From contig NZ_DATEJY010000114.1 of assembly GCF_035277725.1 (NCBI RefSeq), forward strand, positions 1 through 38,069: DNA of 38,069 nt, written 5' to 3'. A program made the position numbers and the translations under genes. The notes below the pieces were generated by a model. The model was not told where the DNA came from and did not search any database. It saw nothing but the letters and a program-made list of their open reading frames with translations. This document shows, piece by piece, positions 35,922-38,069 of this stretch (the first letter of the stretch is position 1; the number at the start of each line of letters is the position of its first letter). The stretch comes from Dyella_B sp035277725 (GTDB lineage: Bacteria; Pseudomonadota; Gammaproteobacteria; Xanthomonadales; Rhodanobacteraceae).

Positions 35922-36728
35922 CTACGTACCGCGGCCGCGCTCTTGCAGCAGGTCATCGATGCTATACGCACCCGGCTTTTTCCCCGCCAGCCAAGCCGCC
36001 GTTTCAAGTGCACCGCGCGCGAAGATGGAGCGATCCGTCGCGCGATGGGAAAGCTCGACACGCTCGCCCTGACCCAACAGCAGCGCCGTGTGTTCACCCA
36101 CTACGTCGCCACCACGCACCACCGCGAAGCCGATACTGCCGCTACGGCGTGCACCTGGGCGGCCTTCGCGTACATACACGGCGTCTTTGGCCAACGTCGT
36201 GCCGCGTGCTCCGGCAGCTGCATCACCCAAGGCAAGCGCGGTACCGGAAGGGGCGTCTTCCTTGCGGCTGTGGTGCGCTTCGATAATTTCCAGATCCCAA
36301 TCGGGGAGTGCTGCGGCGGCCTCGCCCAACAAGCGCTTCAACACGGCAACGCCGAGGCTGAAGTTGGCGGCATGCAGCACGGGGATATGCTGGCTTGCTT
36401 CGCTGAGCTTGGCTTGTAGTGCGGCGTCGATACCGGTGGTTCCAGTAACTAACGCAGCGTGATGCGTGAGGCAGTAATCAAGGGCAGCTGTCAGACCATC
36501 CGGGCCGCTGAAATCGATGACGACATCCGCGGCAACTGCGCTCCAAGCATGCGTGTAACGCAATGATGCGGGCAACTCAGGGAAGACAGCTGCGCCGCTA
36601 TGCGTTGAACTCGATGACACCAAGGCGCTGACCAACTCGAAACGCTTGTCTTCACGCACCAAGGTGAGCAAAGCATGCCCAATGCGGCCGGAGGCGCCGC
36701 TGATGGCGAGGCGGATGGATTGAGTCAT
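35922..36728 (-). CDS. dapB: 4-hydroxy-tetrahydrodipicolinate reductase
   Basis: A 268-residue NAD(P)H-dependent reductase of the diaminopimelate/lysine pathway, cytoplasmic. The N-terminal dinucleotide site is RLAISGASGRIGHALL, followed by DFSGPDGLTAAL and TGTTGID. The catalytic block DLEIIEAHHSRKEDAPSGTALALG contains the conserved His-His and the Lys/Ser/Gly/Thr substrate contacts. The ending (DDLLQERG) is short, as usual. Length fits the family (E. coli 273). It follows dnaJ on the minus strand after 122 bases with a REP pair, and a REP pair again separates it from the antiporter unit. Confidence 0.96.
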   Translation of the reverse strand: MTQSIRLAISGASGRIGHALLTLVREDKRFELVSALVSSSSTHSGAAVFPELPASLRYTHAWSAVAADVVIDFSGPDGLTAALDYCLTHHAALVTGTTGIDAALQAKLSEASQHIPVLHAANFSLGVAVLKRLLGEAAAALPDWDLEIIEAHHSRKEDAPSGTALALGDAAAGARGTTLAKDAVYVREGRPGARRSGSIGFAVVRGGDVVGEHTALLLGQGERVELSHRATDRSIFARGALETAAWLAGKKPGAYSIDDLLQERGRGT

Positions 36729-36777
36729 GCGCGTAGATCCTTGAAGCCCGTATCAGCAACCACATCGGTCGAATCGC

Positions 36778-36839
36778 ATAGGCCGGGATGAAATCCCAGC
36801 ATCAGGAGCCAAAACAGCCGGGATTTCATTCCAGCCTAC
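36778..36839. repeat. REP pair (GTAG-type, left flank decayed)
   Basis: Inverted copies of GCCGGGATGAAATCCCAGC and GCCGGGATTTCATTCCAGC at about 36782-36800 and 36817-36835. The left flank reads ATAG, the right CTAC. It ends 11 bases after the dnaJ stop. Confidence 0.82.
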
Positions 36840-36850
36840 ATGGACGCCGC

Positions 36851-37972
36851 CTAAGACGTCACCCGCGACCAGAATTGTTTCACGCCATCCATGAAGCCTT
36901 TGGCGCGAGGCGAATGCTCATCGTCATCGGCAAAGGTCGCCTCCAGCTTCTCCAGCAATTCGCGCTGCTCGCGGGTGAGCCGCACTGGGGTTTCCACGAC
37001 AACACGGCAGACGAGATCACCCGTGCGACCACCACGCACCGATTTCACGCCACGCCCGCGCAGCACGAACTGCTGCCCAGTCTGTGTCTCCGGCGGAATG
37101 GTGATGGCCACTTCGCCGTCCAGCGTCGGCACCGGCAACTCCGCACCCAATGCCGCTTGCGAGATGCGAATCGGCACTTCGCAAAACAGATTGCTGCCGT
37201 CGCGCTGAAAAATGTCGTGCTCGCGCACGCGCACTTCCACGTAGAGATCGCCAGTCTCGGAACCAGCGGGTCCGGCCTCGCCCTGCCCCGCCAAGCGAAT
37301 GCGATCGCCATTGTCGACGCCAGCCGGAATGCGCACAGACAAGGTGCGCGTTTCTTCCAGACGCCCTTCGCCATGGCACTTTTTGCAGGGCTTTTCGATG
37401 GCGCGGCCGCTGCCGTTGCAATGCGGACAGGTCTGCTGGATCGAGAAGATGCCGTTCTGCATGCGCACACGGCCATGTCCGTTGCAGGTGCGGCAGCTGA
37501 CGGTCTTGCCGTCTTCCGAACCACTGCCGTTGCAGTGATGGCAATTGACCTGGGTGGGAATGTCGAACTTCTTCTCGACGCCGAACACGGCCTCTTCGAG
37601 ATCCAGTTCCATGATGTAGCGCAGATCGGCACCGCGACGCGCACGCGACCCACGGCCGCCGCCACCGAAGATATCGCCGAAGATGTCCCCGAAGATATCG
37701 CCCATGTCGCCGAAGCCGCCGGCGCCGCCACGCCCGCCCATGCCGCCTTCAAAGGCTGCGTGGCCATATTGGTCGTACATGGCGCGCTTCTGCGCATCGG
37801 AGAGCACGTCGTAGGCCTCCTTGGCCTCCTTGAACTTCTCCTGCGCTTGCGGATCGTCCGGGCAGCGGTCCGGATGGTATTTCATCGCCAAGCGGCGGAA
37901 GGCTTTTTTAAGCTCCGCTTCGTCCGCTGTGCGGTCGACACTCAGAATTTCATAATAGTCACGCTTGCTCAT
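36851..37972 (-). CDS. dnaJ: chaperone protein DnaJ
   Basis: A 373-residue Hsp40 that recruits client proteins to DnaK and triggers its ATPase. The J domain (1-70) has the HPD motif in MKYHPDRCPDDPQAQEKFKEAKEAYDVLSD. A Gly/Phe-rich region GGMGGRGGAGGFGDMGDIFGDIFGDIFGGGG follows. Four zinc-binding repeats are complete: CHHCNGSG, CRTCNGHG, CPHCNGSG and CKKCHGEG. The C-terminal substrate-binding domain ends near the stop. A frame open from 38053 would add 27 residues that lack J-domain character, so the start at 37972 (MSKRDYYEILSV) is used. dnaK would be expected upstream but is outside the window; nothing recognisable of it is seen in the last 97 bases. Confidence 0.97.
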   Translation of the reverse strand: MSKRDYYEILSVDRTADEAELKKAFRRLAMKYHPDRCPDDPQAQEKFKEAKEAYDVLSDAQKRAMYDQYGHAAFEGGMGGRGGAGGFGDMGDIFGDIFGDIFGGGGRGSRARRGADLRYIMELDLEEAVFGVEKKFDIPTQVNCHHCNGSGSEDGKTVSCRTCNGHGRVRMQNGIFSIQQTCPHCNGSGRAIEKPCKKCHGEGRLEETRTLSVRIPAGVDNGDRIRLAGQGEAGPAGSETGDLYVEVRVREHDIFQRDGSNLFCEVPIRISQAALGAELPVPTLDGEVAITIPPETQTGQQFVLRGRGVKSVRGGRTGDLVCRVVVETPVRLTREQRELLEKLEATFADDDEHSPRAKGFMDGVKQFWSRVTS

Positions 37973-38069
37973 TTCATGATCCGCGATTCGATGCGCCGAT
38001 CGGGAATGAACCAGATCGCAGCCACCGTGGCATAAAGAACACACGACCCCCACGGCGCCACGAACGCCA

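Noticed and set aside
37973..38069. End of dnaK upstream of dnaJ
   Set aside because: No frame of the last 97 bases on the minus strand gives a DnaK-like C-terminus; the gene may lie further out.

Overview
The window reads as a chromosomal segment of a gammaproteobacterium of the order Lysobacterales (Xanthomonadales), most likely family Rhodanobacteraceae (a Dyella/Luteibacter/Rhodanobacter-like organism). This rests on gene order (cmk-rpsA-ihfB-lapA-lapB followed by envelope-sugar genes; dnaJ, dapB, carA, carB and greA in one direction), on the character of the proteins, on the high GC content, and on GTAG-type REP palindromes scattered between genes. The species is inferred from general knowledge, not from a search. 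No tRNA, rRNA, CRISPR array, prophage or complete insertion sequence was seen.

Layout. 1-3.6 kb: a small exported Met/His-rich protein, a metallo-beta-lactamase-fold hydrolase, and a coupled pair of an amine/amino-acid oxidase-like flavoprotein and a CsaA-like tRNA-binding protein. 3.6-12.2 kb: penicillin-binding protein 1C and a 2027-residue membrane-anchored alpha-2-macroglobulin, the well-known periplasmic defence/repair pair. 12.5-16.5 kb: an accessory cluster with a beta-propeller protein, a two-headed DNA-binding regulator, a DUF899 thioredoxin-like protein and a DUF2182 membrane protein, with a 167-bp palindromic element in the divergent control region. 16.6-24.9 kb: a dense minus-strand block cmk, rpsA, ihfB, lapA, lapB, a WecA-like glycosyl-phosphate transferase, a CapD-like nucleotide-sugar dehydratase and galU; it links translation and chromosome architecture to LPS/exopolysaccharide synthesis. 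25.0-28.7 kb (plus strand): acyl-CoA-binding protein, 2,4-dienoyl-CoA reductase, a LysR regulator and a zinc-ligand-poor L36. 28.8-33.6 kb: greA, carB, carA. 33.9-36.7 kb: a 2OG-Fe(II) oxygenase, a cation antiporter and dapB. 36.9-38.0 kb: dnaJ.

The most informative non-coding signals are: (i) a yybP-ykoY-type (manganese) riboswitch in the leader of the calcium/sodium-antiporter family gene, with a promoter in front and a 13-bp stem just before the start codon; (ii) a compact, highly base-paired, G-rich region between fadH and the LysR gene that I cannot assign to a known RNA; (iii) a 14-bp hairpin in the carA leader; (iv) REP pairs sitting a few bases after the stop codons of almost every minus-strand transcription unit that borders an intergenic gap; (v) two different 167-bp palindromic MITE-like elements, one of which supplies the stop codon of the upstream gene.

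Intergenic stretches over 300 bases: 14411-14783 holds the second MITE-like element and the divergent promoters; 35570-35921 holds the riboswitch, its promoter and a REP pair. Positions 1-197 hold a REP pair and no gene I can support.
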